Shown: piece by piece, positions 26,656 to 35,720 of the stretch
How positions within the stretch are numbered: the stretch's first letter is position 1
How the letters are laid out: each line of letters begins with the position of its first letter
Source: Allocoprococcus sp004560705
GTDB lineage: Bacteria > Bacillota > Clostridia > Lachnospirales > Lachnospiraceae
Assembly (NCBI RefSeq): GCF_052065755.1
Contig: NZ_JBQHTK010000009.1
Coordinates: 1-64,000, forward strand
Length of the DNA: 64,000 bases
Reading direction: 5' to 3'
The notes under the pieces: model-generated
The model's database searches: none
Told to the model about the DNA's origin: nothing
The model's input: only the letters and a program-made list of their open reading frames with translations
Made by a program: the position numbers and the translations under genes

Positions 26656-28893
26656 TCATACTGCAAGTTTTAACTGTTCTATTTCCTGCGCAGGCTTATT
26701 CCGGCTTTGATACTGGTCATAATAGCTACAGATTCTCTCTGCAAGCACTGTATTTCTCTTTCCACTGTCATCAGTATGAATCGCCTGACATACTGCGTTC
26801 CAATCCCCGACCAGATACACTTTGGACTTTGCCCTGGTAACTGCAGTATAGAGAATATTGCGTTTCAGCATAACATAGAATGCCTTCACCCATGGAATTA
26901 TTACCACCGGGCACTCTGATCCCTGTGATTTGTGAACCGTAATCGCATTTGCATGTTCAATCATTTCCATCTGCTCCAGCTCATACTCTATCATCCGGTT
27001 CTCCGTAAATTGGATACTGATCTTGGGGTTGCCTTCCTCGTCTTCATAAAAATCCAGAATGGTTCCCATATCTCCGTTGCTGATAAGAGCAGTATTTTTA
27101 TTCTGTATGATCTTATCCCCAACCCGAAATACGTCTTTTCCAATCACAAGTTCCTTCTTTCCACTGACTGGTGGATTGATGATATCCTCCAGTGTGCGGT
27201 TCAGTTCCACCACACCAGCTGCAGTTCTTACCCGGAAAGGTGTCAGGATCTGCACCTTGTCGTGACCATTTCGGATGACTTCCTCCTGATAGAGTCTCTT
27301 TACGGTATCTGCAGTTTCTTCTGTCCCTTTGCAGGGCACAAACACAAAATCATCACCCAGAATCAGGTTGGTTTTTCCCTCCTGCATCAGCTTTGCATTC
27401 ACTGGTATGTTGCTTGTGGCACCCTGACGATACACAAGGTCAAGCATTGTGACCGGTATCAGCCCACATTGGATAAGCTGACAAAATACATCACCGGCTC
27501 CCACCGAAGGAAGCTGGTCCACATCCCCCACGAGAAGGATTCTTGTATTTCCTTTGACTCTCTGGAAGAATTCATAAGCCAGCCGCATATCCACCATGGA
27601 TGTTTCATCCACATTGACAAACCCTGCCTCCAGATAGGCAAACTCAGCCGTATAATCTTCTCCCAGAAGCCCCATTGCCATATGCATGGTCGAGGCGTTC
27701 TGGTTACCCGTACTTTCTGCCATCCGTCTTGCAGCTCTGCCGGTCGGTGCCATTAACTGCACTTCAGACTTACATTTCATGCCATGGATATAGAGGATCA
27801 CCTTTAAAACAGTTGTCTTTCCGGTACCCGGACCTCCTGTAATGATGCTGATGGGATTCGCAAACACCATCCGGACCGCCTGTTTCTGCTTTTCTGACAG
27901 TGTAATTCTCAGAACTTTCTGCGCCTGTACAAGTTCAGTCTCCACATCAAGCGATTCCATAGGATAAAGAATCCGCCTTGCTATCATGGCTGCGGTCTGC
28001 TCCTCTGCTTCAAACTGGCGGAAGGTATAAACCTTTTCATCATCCAACACAATGCTGTTCTGCATAACCAGACGGTAGAGTACATTGCTCACATCCTGAA
28101 CGGTCACTGCCTGAAAAGTCAGATCTTTATTCAACACTTCCAGTACCTGTTCTGTTAGAATCTCCTGTTCCAGATAAAGATGCCCTTCCTTCATAGCCTC
28201 ACTTAGCACGTAACTGATGCACCCTGAAATACGCATGGGATCATTCAGAGTCTTTCCGAGTGCCCTGCCAATGTTATCCACTGTCAGGAATCCAAATCCC
28301 TTGACTGCACATAACATATATGGGCGTTTCCGGATGATATCCACGGATTCATCTTTAAATGTCTGTAGGATCAGATTCACTTTCTTTGGTGTCACTTTGT
28401 AAGGAGCCAGAAAGGTCATCAGCTCCCGAAACACCTGGTTCTTCCCAAAGGAATCCATAATCCCACGGAGTTTCTTTTCTGAAATTCCTGGAATCGAAAG
28501 CAGTTTCTCCGGTGTTTTCTCAATGACTTCCAGCGTATCCAGACCAAATTGACGATAGATGGCTTCCGCTGTCCTCTGTCTGACGCCTTTTATTGCACCA
28601 GATGCTAAATATCCTATGATTCCTTCTTTCGTCCTTGGAACAATTTCCATAAAGGATTCCACCTTATACTGCAGGCCATGACTTCCGTTTTCCCAGATTC
28701 CCTCCATTTCCAGTTCAATCTGGTCTGTAAGGGGCAAATTATATCCTACGGCAGTAAACCCAATCATCTTTCGGGATGCCAGATACTTATCCCTTGCTGA
28801 CAATGGCACGGACGTATCCTGGGTACAATAGAGTGCTACAGTAAAGCCATTTCCTTCATTCATATAGATCTTATTCACATATCTGCATCGCAT
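26656..28893 (-). CDS. RecD2-like DNA helicase
   Basis: About 745 residues: an N-terminal OB-like and helix-hairpin-helix region (SIPGISEKKLRGIMDSFG), Walker A GGPGTGKTTVLK, DEAD-box-like VDETSMVDM, GDVDQLPSVGAGDV, and the UvrD-C motif HANAITVHKSQGSECP. RecD2 enzymes are 5'-3' helicases without RecBC. Start 28893 fits GGAGGG. The gene is part of the element's DNA-processing operon. Confidence 0.92.
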   Translation of the reverse strand: MRCRYVNKIYMNEGNGFTVALYCTQDTSVPLSARDKYLASRKMIGFTAVGYNLPLTDQIELEMEGIWENGSHGLQYKVESFMEIVPRTKEGIIGYLASGAIKGVRQRTAEAIYRQFGLDTLEVIEKTPEKLLSIPGISEKKLRGIMDSFGKNQVFRELMTFLAPYKVTPKKVNLILQTFKDESVDIIRKRPYMLCAVKGFGFLTVDNIGRALGKTLNDPMRISGCISYVLSEAMKEGHLYLEQEILTEQVLEVLNKDLTFQAVTVQDVSNVLYRLVMQNSIVLDDEKVYTFRQFEAEEQTAAMIARRILYPMESLDVETELVQAQKVLRITLSEKQKQAVRMVFANPISIITGGPGTGKTTVLKVILYIHGMKCKSEVQLMAPTGRAARRMAESTGNQNASTMHMAMGLLGEDYTAEFAYLEAGFVNVDETSMVDMRLAYEFFQRVKGNTRILLVGDVDQLPSVGAGDVFCQLIQCGLIPVTMLDLVYRQGATSNIPVNAKLMQEGKTNLILGDDFVFVPCKGTEETADTVKRLYQEEVIRNGHDKVQILTPFRVRTAAGVVELNRTLEDIINPPVSGKKELVIGKDVFRVGDKIIQNKNTALISNGDMGTILDFYEDEEGNPKISIQFTENRMIEYELEQMEMIEHANAITVHKSQGSECPVVIIPWVKAFYVMLKRNILYTAVTRAKSKVYLVGDWNAVCQAIHTDDSGKRNTVLAERICSYYDQYQSRNKPAQEIEQLKLAV

Positions 28894-28927
28894 CTTCCAC
28901 ATCCCTCCAGTTTGAATCTGCCAAACA

Positions 28928-29971
28928 TTATGCAGCCTCCTTCTTTATACGAAATGTCCTGCTCTCAGTTGTCTTCGCATATTCTTCATAAATATCAGGA
29001 TGCTGAATCTTCAGCTTCTCCATCTGCGCTTTTCCGATCTGTGTACGTTTTGTAGGATTATACGTAATCCGGTAACAATTCGTACCATCCTTTAAAATAG
29101 CTTTGCATCTGGCTCCTAACTGCTCCACAAAAGGGACGCTGATCGCACGCTGCTCCGATTCGATCTCTTTTTTTCTTTTTTCAATTTGGGATTTTTCTTC
29201 TGCTAAAGCAAGATATCTTTCAAGATTTTTAGATTCCAGACATGATAATTCGATTTCCGGGAGACTAATGTCCGCATATCCCACAGATCTCCGAATACTA
29301 TCTAAAATGAGGTCTGTCTTTCCGTTATACGGTGGTTCCACATGTTTTTCAACATATTCCTCCCAGAAGAATGCTTCCTGTTCTATGATGTCTTCTTCAT
29401 CCATCAGGTCACGCTCCAGATAACGGAATACAAATTCGTCTTCATTATTCCCATACAGACATGCAATATAAGCTTTCTGCATGTTCATGACCGACAGATA
29501 ATGTTTGACCTGGAGCACATAATTATCCGGAATTGCATCATCATCCCATTTCTTACTTGCATTGTAATTACAGGTCTTACATTCAAGAATTCCATATGTA
29601 CCATCGGGAAATAAAATAAAAAAATCCACATCTGCAAGCATGAACGGATACAGAGGATGCCGGAACATTTTTCTTACCGGAAATACCTTCAGTCCTGTCT
29701 TTCTGACAAAAATTTCTGCGACAAGATCTTCCAGCCGATGCCCGACTTCCTTTGCAACCCAGTTACTTTCTTCTTCCTCCGGAATAGCAGGCAGGATTCC
29801 CACCTTGTTGTTATATAGATCCCGGATTGTCGCAAACGGGGAGATTCCCATGATGGCGGCTACATCGCTGCCACCAATTCCCTTTTTACGATAATCAAGC
29901 CATTCCTCTCTCGTAAGTCCACTGATATCCACTACAATCTCCGGTTCATAATTCAAATTCAACCCTGTCAT
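28928..29971 (-). CDS. YqaJ-family viral recombinase (exonuclease)
   Basis: 347 residues with the lambda-exonuclease fold signatures WLDYRKKGIGGSDVAAIMG, an Asp in FMLADVDFF and the E-x-K of GILECKT. It resects duplex ends for an annealing protein. A coiled-coil segment (about 255-285) follows. The partner annealing protein and helicase are encoded just downstream. Confidence 0.9.
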   Translation of the reverse strand: MTGLNLNYEPEIVVDISGLTREEWLDYRKKGIGGSDVAAIMGISPFATIRDLYNNKVGILPAIPEEEESNWVAKEVGHRLEDLVAEIFVRKTGLKVFPVRKMFRHPLYPFMLADVDFFILFPDGTYGILECKTCNYNASKKWDDDAIPDNYVLQVKHYLSVMNMQKAYIACLYGNNEDEFVFRYLERDLMDEEDIIEQEAFFWEEYVEKHVEPPYNGKTDLILDSIRRSVGYADISLPEIELSCLESKNLERYLALAEEKSQIEKRKKEIESEQRAISVPFVEQLGARCKAILKDGTNCYRITYNPTKRTQIGKAQMEKLKIQHPDIYEEYAKTTESRTFRIKKEAA

Positions 29972-30005
29972 TCTTTATTGCCTCCTTCTTATTTTTCTTT
30001 TCGCC

Positions 30006-31148
30006 TTACCATTTGATTGCTCCACCTACATCAAACTCTTTCCAGTCTAAAGCCAATGCACGGGTAATCTGTTCTTCCAGATTAATGATTGCTGCCCCCT
30101 GCATTCCTTCACAGGCTGCAAAGAACGATGCTTCGTTCATAGCAAAATAAATGTCATGTGCAGTGCAGGGTCCGTTTCCTTTCTGGAACTCGAACATTTC
30201 CGCCACATCATTGATCAACTTTTTTCGGATTCCCAGGCGTTTCATCGATAAACGAATACAATTCAGCGGATGACGGATTTCAATATCCATTAATTTTGTT
30301 ATATCTGAAATTGCATCCTGATATCTGGAACAGAGCATTCTTAAATTTGCCAGAAACTGTGTCATATCAGCACCGCCGGTATGCGCCAGTTTAATTGGAC
30401 TGCCAAGACTGATCGTCCTGCCACTGCTGGAACAAGTCAGCATCGGATACAGATTTGCACCGCTTACCGCCACATCTGATGTAGTAAGCCTTACAGCAGG
30501 TGCAATGATATTATCGCTAATACCATGATCACTTAAAGCATCCCTGTAAGTATCCAGAAGTTCCTGATTTCCCCCAAGTTCCCACATTGCGGAAACAATG
30601 GAATGATCGAACATTCCGGAACCTTCCACGTAACTGTTTCCCGGAAAATTGGTATTCAGAAACTGCATGGTCATTTCAAATACTGCCCGCATATCCAATA
30701 TGCTGTAATCATGATGATCTCCACCGTGAACTGCAGATACTTTTCCATCTGCAATCTTAATCAGAGCATCCCCTTTCGCTACCTTCAGGCAGTAATTCAC
30801 TACCTTCGCATAATTTGCTGTTTCCAGTTTTCTAAGCCCGGAACCAGAAATTCCTGCCCGATCCAGAATTGTCCGGATTGCACAGGTACGCACCGGATAG
30901 GTCTCGCCCTTAATTTTTAATGCCAATTGGGTGTTATTCTCAGTATCTTCCAGAATCTCTTCCCAATTCTTTCCTACTGTGTCCTTCATTTTACCTGCTT
31001 CCTGAATAGCAGGAACCAGCCGCAGTGTTCTTGTAGGCTTACGGATCCAGGAAGATTCTTTTGCTCTCTGTGCTAGAAATTCCAGCATCTCCTTTGGGTC
31101 TGCAAATGTCGTCTGATACGCATCTGCAAAAATTTTTGTTTCATTCAT
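30006..31148 (-). CDS. DUF932-like element protein
   Basis: About 380 residues from the ATG at 31148 (AAAGGTGG eight bases ahead). It resembles the DUF932 proteins common in plasmids, phages and conjugative elements, which have no fixed function. It contains AVHGGDHHDYSILDM in the middle and ends KEFDVGGAIKW. It is first in the replication/recombination operon after the promoter at 31463-31491. Confidence 0.62.
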   Translation of the reverse strand: MNETKIFADAYQTTFADPKEMLEFLAQRAKESSWIRKPTRTLRLVPAIQEAGKMKDTVGKNWEEILEDTENNTQLALKIKGETYPVRTCAIRTILDRAGISGSGLRKLETANYAKVVNYCLKVAKGDALIKIADGKVSAVHGGDHHDYSILDMRAVFEMTMQFLNTNFPGNSYVEGSGMFDHSIVSAMWELGGNQELLDTYRDALSDHGISDNIIAPAVRLTTSDVAVSGANLYPMLTCSSSGRTISLGSPIKLAHTGGADMTQFLANLRMLCSRYQDAISDITKLMDIEIRHPLNCIRLSMKRLGIRKKLINDVAEMFEFQKGNGPCTAHDIYFAMNEASFFAACEGMQGAAIINLEEQITRALALDWKEFDVGGAIKW

Positions 31149-31160
31149 GTGTCTTTCCAC

Positions 31161-31462
31161 CTTTCTTAAAATAAAATTTTATCCATAAACAGCTCAAAGC
31201 TGGTTCTGGCTGCATCATTTGCCATTAAACAAATTAAAAAAGGAATGAAAAGAGTATTTCTCCATTCATTCCTAAATCTCTGGTATTTTACCTAATAAAA
31301 CAAAAAGCATCACTACCGCGATACACACCGCATAGTGACACTTTATACAAACATAAACAGCTTATGCCAGACAGGAAGTTTTTCTCTGCCTGTTGATTCC
31401 GGGATTCACACAATCCCAGAACTTCCCTACAAGGGAATGCATAAAAAACAAACTATATCAGT
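31161..31462 (-). other. Structured 300-nt leader of the replication operon
   Basis: No gene is visible. Hairpins include GGGATT-CACAC-AATCCC (31401-31417) and an imperfect stem at 31311-31337 (CACTA..TAGTG). The long leader between the promoter and the first start suggests RNA-level control or an origin-like site; no known riboswitch was recognised. Confidence 0.45.
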
Positions 31463-31513
31463 ATAGTAGCACAATATATTGTTTGTGTCAATTCTGTATA
31501 TACTATATATTGT
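31463..31513 (-). promoter_or_regulatory. Replication-operon promoter with palindromic operators
   Basis: Minus strand -35 TTGACA (31486-31491), 17-bp spacer, -10 TACTAT (31463-31468). The spacer contains the perfect palindrome ACAATATATTGT (31471-31482). A second near-copy, ACTATATATTGT (31502-31513), lies 31 bp away. These are probably operators of one of the element's XRE repressors. Confidence 0.75.
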
Positions 31514-31697
31514 TTTCTGTAATAAAAACAATATGCTCACCCAGGAATTCTTTACATGTCTGTTTTACCTTTCCGTACTGCTCACTGTCTTTCTTAGCAG
31601 CTCCTGCACACAATGCAGAAAGGGGACATCCCTCACAGTTGTTCTGCAAGGCTTCCTTAATCCATTCGATTTCCTGTTCTGTTCCGATTACTTTCAT
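31503..31697 (-). CDS. Small cysteine-containing protein
   Basis: 64 residues from the ATG at 31697 behind GAGGTGAG. It has a Cys cluster (CEGCPLSALC and a further Cys near TCKEF) that could bind a metal. Family not recognised. It is divergent from the XRE gene at 31942, and its 3' end overlaps one operator of the next promoter. Confidence 0.6.
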   Translation of the reverse strand: MKVIGTEQEIEWIKEALQNNCEGCPLSALCAGAAKKDSEQYGKVKQTCKEFLGEHIVFITENNI

Positions 31698-31821
31698 CTG
31701 ACTCACCTCTATTACATCATACCCCGAAATCATACACATAACACATCTTTTTACTGATAACTTTTTAAATAAACGTCTGCAATCCGCCAGATTCTGTGTA
31801 TATGATCATGTATGTTGTATT

Positions 31822-31842
31822 ATATCCGCAAATTACGGATAT
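31822..31842. promoter_or_regulatory. Inverted-repeat operator between divergent genes
   Basis: ATATCCG and CGGATAT flank 7 bp, with a further half-site-like ATCCGTAATTT at about 31889. Position between the small Cys protein and the XRE gene suggests autoregulation. Confidence 0.55.
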
Positions 31843-31941
31843 AATCAATAATATTATTCTCTTTACTTTTAATACACCTATTTTAATCCGTAATTTCACT
31901 TTCGTAAATAGATTAAAATAAAGAAAACGAGGTGAGAAAAA

Positions 31942-32259
31942 ATGGATGAAAAATATATTGCAGACCGAATCACAGAGCTGCGCCTTAGAAAAAATGTATC
32001 CGAATATCAAATGAGTCTTGATCTTGGTAAAAATAAAAGTTACATCCAGAATATCAGCTCCGGACGTTCCCTGCCTTCCATGAGCCAGTTTTATGAAATA
32101 TGCCGTTATTTTGATATTACACCACAGGAGTTCTTTGATGAAAGGATTCATAACTTACCTCTTTATCAAAAAGCAAACGATCTTTTAAAACAGTTGGATG
32201 AGGATGATATGATGGCGGTTATATCCATTCTCAAAAGATTAACCGCCAAACATCCCTAA
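31942..32259 (+). CDS. XRE-family repressor
   Basis: 105 residues with an HTH (VSEYQMSLDLGKNKSYIQNI) and a short helical tail that may dimerise. The start has GAGGTGAG in front. It is the first plus-strand gene towards the integrase and probably controls the divergent operon and the int region. Confidence 0.85.
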   Translation: MDEKYIADRITELRLRKNVSEYQMSLDLGKNKSYIQNISSGRSLPSMSQFYEICRYFDITPQEFFDERIHNLPLYQKANDLLKQLDEDDMMAVISILKRLTAKHP

Positions 32260-32618
32260 TGTTTCTTACAGGCTGCCTTTTATGGCAGCTTAATTTTTTT
32301 CCAAAATTCTTCCAATCTCCAAAATTTCATGACTATTTCTAAGTAAATGGGCAAGACCCAAGTTGTACCTTGATAATTGCATACACCTCTCAGAAGATTG
32401 ATATAGGTGCTGCAGATAGTGCCTGCGTTTATTGCGTGCCTGCAGCTTTAAGATTACATAGTAACGCCTTCTACGTGGCCTGGAAGGGCATAGGAACTGG
32501 ATTCTGTGAGATTTACACCATTTTTCGTCAGGCTATTTTACAATAGTAAAATTACTCTAAACTTGATATAATAATGGACAGGTATTGAAGTTTTATCCTG
32601 TCCGTAGAAAGGAGCAGA
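32260..32618 (+). other. Noncoding region before xis-int
   Basis: About 360 bp without a credible frame. It has an inverted repeat GCTGCAG (32409-32415) and CTGCAGC (32440-32446), with GTGCCTGC repeated inside. It may hold integrase arm sites, a promoter for xis-int or a small RNA. Confidence 0.4.
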
Positions 32619-32813
32619 ATGATTACAGTAACAAAAAGTGATTTGATAAAGTTAGGTTATGGTCCTTCTTTTTCAGCAGATATTATCCGGGAAGCGAAAA
32701 AGCTGATGATTGCCAAGGGCCATACTTATTATCAATCAAAGAAACTGGACAGGGTGCCAAAGGAAGCGGTTGAGGAATTATTGGGAATCACTTTGCCAGA
32801 TACTGAAAACTAA
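32619..32813 (+). CDS. DUF3173-family excisionase-like protein
   Basis: 64 residues (TKSDLIKLGYGPSFSADIIR, YYQSKKLDRVPKEAVEELLG), a small HTH-like protein found directly before tyrosine integrases in Firmicute elements. GAAAGGAG precedes the ATG. Likely the directionality factor for the integrase 33 bp downstream. Confidence 0.8.
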   Translation: MITVTKSDLIKLGYGPSFSADIIREAKKLMIAKGHTYYQSKKLDRVPKEAVEELLGITLPDTEN

Positions 32814-32846
32814 GTGTACTTCTTGCATTAGAGAAGGAGTGTAACC

Positions 32847-34031
32847 ATGGCAAAAGATCCAATCAAGAAAGCAACTAACGGAACCTATTATTTCAGGGCG
32901 AACTTAGGAAAACACCCTGTAACTGGGAAACAAATACAAAAATATCGCAGTGGATTTGCAACAAAGAAAGAGGCTCGGGCAGAATATTCAAAGCTTATTC
33001 TGTCTACACCAGATGAGCTTACTGAAAAGAAAGAGGAAGTGACTTTCAAAAAATTTATTCAAGAGATTTATCTTCCCTGGTATAAAACCCAGGTAAAAGA
33101 AAGTACATACAAGAACAGATATGCTACCATTGAAAAACACTTTGCCTATTTCTATAAGATGAATACTGACAAAATTGAGCCAATTCATGTGCAAAACTGG
33201 CAATTAAAACTGGCAAAAAACTACAGCCCAAATTATGTGAGGATTATACAGGGAATGCTTGCAGTCGCATTTGACAGAGCTATCGTTCTGGGACTTGCAA
33301 AGAAAAATCCGGCCAGAATGATCGGAAATGTCAAAAGCAGAAAACCGAAAATTGATTTCTGGACACTGGAAGAATTCCAGAAGGTCATTTCTCTTCTGTA
33401 TAAGGGAGATTATTATGAACACTATCTGTTCATTTCCTACTGGTTGTTATTTATGACTGGAATGCGAATCGGAGAAGCGGCAGCACTGCAATGGTCAGAT
33501 ATTGATTTTGAGACAGGCGTTCTCAGCATCAACAAGAATCTTTACTACAAAACCATGACCGACTATAAATTTGTAGAGCCAAAAACGCAAGCAGGTATTC
33601 GGGATATCGTTATAGATGATGATACGATAAAAGAACTGAAAGAATGGAAAGAAGTTCAACAGAAAGTTCTACCAAAATGTAATTTCGTATTAAGCTATAA
33701 CGGAACGCCCACCAGCAAGACAACTTTGCCAAGAGCCCTGGAAAAGCTGGCAAATCTTGCTGGTGTCCACCGTATTAAAATTCATGCCTTACGGCATTCC
33801 CACGCTTCCCTGTTAATCAGCATGGGAGAAAACCCATTAATCATCAAAGACCGTTTAGGACACGAAAAAATCCAAACGACTTTGGGAACCTATGGGCATT
33901 TATATCCAAACAGCAACTTTGAAGTAGCAAAGAAGCTGACAGGAAAACTTACCTATACACCTGCAACAGAAAGTGTGGCTGATTACACAAGCAATCAGTT
34001 CACAGCTGAGTATCATAAGCAGGTGAATTAA
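32847..34031 (+). CDS. Tyrosine integrase
   Basis: 394 residues: an N-terminal arm-binding domain (about 10-60), a SAM-like core-binding domain, then the catalytic domain with Arg in TGMRIGEA, HxxR in HALRHSHASL, and the nucleophile Tyr in LGTYGHLYP. It ends 79 bp from the 3' end of guaA, a known integration hot spot for such elements, and is the outermost gene of the element on this side. Confidence 0.93.
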   Translation: MAKDPIKKATNGTYYFRANLGKHPVTGKQIQKYRSGFATKKEARAEYSKLILSTPDELTEKKEEVTFKKFIQEIYLPWYKTQVKESTYKNRYATIEKHFAYFYKMNTDKIEPIHVQNWQLKLAKNYSPNYVRIIQGMLAVAFDRAIVLGLAKKNPARMIGNVKSRKPKIDFWTLEEFQKVISLLYKGDYYEHYLFISYWLLFMTGMRIGEAAALQWSDIDFETGVLSINKNLYYKTMTDYKFVEPKTQAGIRDIVIDDDTIKELKEWKEVQQKVLPKCNFVLSYNGTPTSKTTLPRALEKLANLAGVHRIKIHALRHSHASLLISMGENPLIIKDRLGHEKIQTTLGTYGHLYPNSNFEVAKKLTGKLTYTPATESVADYTSNQFTAEYHKQVN

Positions 34032-34135
34032 AAAAATGCAATAAAAATGCAATTTTCAAAGGCCGAAGCCCGGAAGCCCCGTAAAATAAGGCTTTCTGGC
34101 CCACCGCCTACTATTCAAACTCAATCGTCCCCGGC
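34032..34135. other. Element-chromosome junction at the guaA 3' end
   Basis: The integrase stop and the guaA stop (34111) enclose 79 bp, with stem-forming sequence (GAAGCCCC and AAGGCTTTC). The attachment core should lie in or near the last codons of guaA. The second copy was not found by eye in the left part of the window, so the core cannot be fixed. Confidence 0.5.
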
Positions 34136-35652
34136 GGTTTCGAGGTCAAATCGTACATGACTCGATTAACCCCTTTCACCTCATTAATAATCCTGTTCAT
34201 GCACTTATTCAGCACTTCATACGGAATTTCCGCCGCCTCAGCGGTCATAAAGTCACTCGTATTTACAGCCCGAAGCGCCACTGCATAGTCATACGTTCTG
34301 AAATCTCCCATAACTCCGACAGATCTCATATTGGTAAGTGCTGCAAAATACTGTCCAAGTCCGGTATCGATGCCAGCTTTCGCAATCTCTTCCCGGTAAA
34401 TTGCATCTGCATCCTGAACGATCTTCACCTTCTCAGCCGTTACTTCCCCGATGATACGGATTCCAAGTCCCGGTCCCGGGAATGGCTGTCTGCTTACAAG
34501 GTATTCCGGAATTCCAAGTTCTCTTCCGGCTTTGCGCACTTCATCTTTGAAGAGAAGTCTGAGCGGTTCCACGATCTCTTTGAAATCCACGCAGTCCGGA
34601 AGTCCGCCTACATTGTGGTGGCTCTTGATCACTGCGGATTTTCCAAGTCCGGATTCGATGACATCCGGGTAAATGGTTCCCTGAACGAGGAAGTCTACCG
34701 CACCGATCTTCTTTGCTTCTTCTTCAAATACGCGGATAAATTCTTCACCGATAATCTTTCTCTTTGCTTCCGGTTCGGTTACGCCGGCGAGTTTTGCATA
34801 GAAACGATCCTGTGCGTTTACACGGATGAAATTCAGGTCGTATGGTCCTTCCGGCCCGAATACGGCTTCTACTTCGTCGCCTTCATTTTTACGCAGAAGG
34901 CCATGGTCTACGAATACGCAGGTGAGCTGCTTTCCGACTGCTTTTGACAGAAGTACGGCTGCCACGGAAGAGTCAACTCCGCCGGACAGTGCGCAGAGCA
35001 CTTTTCCGTCTCCGACTTTTTCGCGTACATCCTGAATGGTCTTCTCTACGAAGGATCCCATCTGCCAGTCTCCTTTGCATTCGCACACTTTATAAACGAA
35101 ATTGGAGAGCATCTTTGTTCCTTCCTGGGTATGCATAACTTCCGGATGGAACTGAACTGCATACAATTTCTTTTCTGCACATTCCATTGCAGCTACCGGA
35201 CATACCGGCGTTGTTGCGGTAATTCTGAATCCTTCCGGTGCATTTGCAATGTAGTCGGTGTGACTCATCCAACAAATGGTAGATTCAGAAACTCCGTTGA
35301 ATAAAACGGATGTAGGATCTACCTTTACTTCTGTTTTGCCATATTCGCTCACCGGAGCAGTTTCTACGCTTCCGCCCATCAGATATGCCATAAGCTGTGA
35401 GCCGTAACAGATACCCAGCACCGGGATGCCGAGTTCCAGGATTGCTTTCTCATAACGTGGTGAGGCTTCATCATAAACGCTGTTCGGTCCGCCTGTGAAA
35501 ATGATTCCTTTCGGATTCATCTCCTTGATCTTTTCCAGGCTCAGAGTATATGGATGAACTTCACAATATACATTACACTCTCTGACACGTCTTGCAATTA
35601 ACTGATTATACTGTCCGCCGAAATCGAGGACAATTACTAATTCGTTCTTCAC
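34111..35652 (-). CDS. guaA: GMP synthase (glutamine-hydrolysing)
   Basis: 513 residues. The N-terminal class-I amidotransferase has the Cys in LGICYGSQLM and the His/Glu in VQFHPEVMHT. The ATP-pyrophosphatase follows with ALSGGVDSSVAA, then the dimerisation domain ending KPPGTIEFE. It converts XMP to GMP. The start is GTG behind GGGAGG. The complete C-terminus shows that the integrated element rebuilt the gene end. Confidence 0.98.
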   Translation of the reverse strand: MKNELVIVLDFGGQYNQLIARRVRECNVYCEVHPYTLSLEKIKEMNPKGIIFTGGPNSVYDEASPRYEKAILELGIPVLGICYGSQLMAYLMGGSVETAPVSEYGKTEVKVDPTSVLFNGVSESTICWMSHTDYIANAPEGFRITATTPVCPVAAMECAEKKLYAVQFHPEVMHTQEGTKMLSNFVYKVCECKGDWQMGSFVEKTIQDVREKVGDGKVLCALSGGVDSSVAAVLLSKAVGKQLTCVFVDHGLLRKNEGDEVEAVFGPEGPYDLNFIRVNAQDRFYAKLAGVTEPEAKRKIIGEEFIRVFEEEAKKIGAVDFLVQGTIYPDVIESGLGKSAVIKSHHNVGGLPDCVDFKEIVEPLRLLFKDEVRKAGRELGIPEYLVSRQPFPGPGLGIRIIGEVTAEKVKIVQDADAIYREEIAKAGIDTGLGQYFAALTNMRSVGVMGDFRTYDYAVALRAVNTSDFMTAEAAEIPYEVLNKCMNRIINEVKGVNRVMYDLTSKPPGTIEFE

Positions 35653-35694
35653 AAGTTTTCCTCCCTATTATTGTTGTAGTGATTTTATTATAAA

Positions 35695-35720
35695 TGAGGT
35701 CGCGGAATTTCGCAACCTCA
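35695..35720 (-). terminator. Terminator upstream of guaA
   Basis: TGAGGTCGCG and CGCAACCTCA form a 10-bp stem with a 6-nt loop, T-rich on the minus side. It overlaps the end of the HTH-membrane gene and precedes the guaA leader. Confidence 0.7.

Noticed and set aside
26932..27756. 274-residue plus-strand frame
   Set aside because: It is antisense to the RecD2 helicase, whose motifs are intact on the minus strand.
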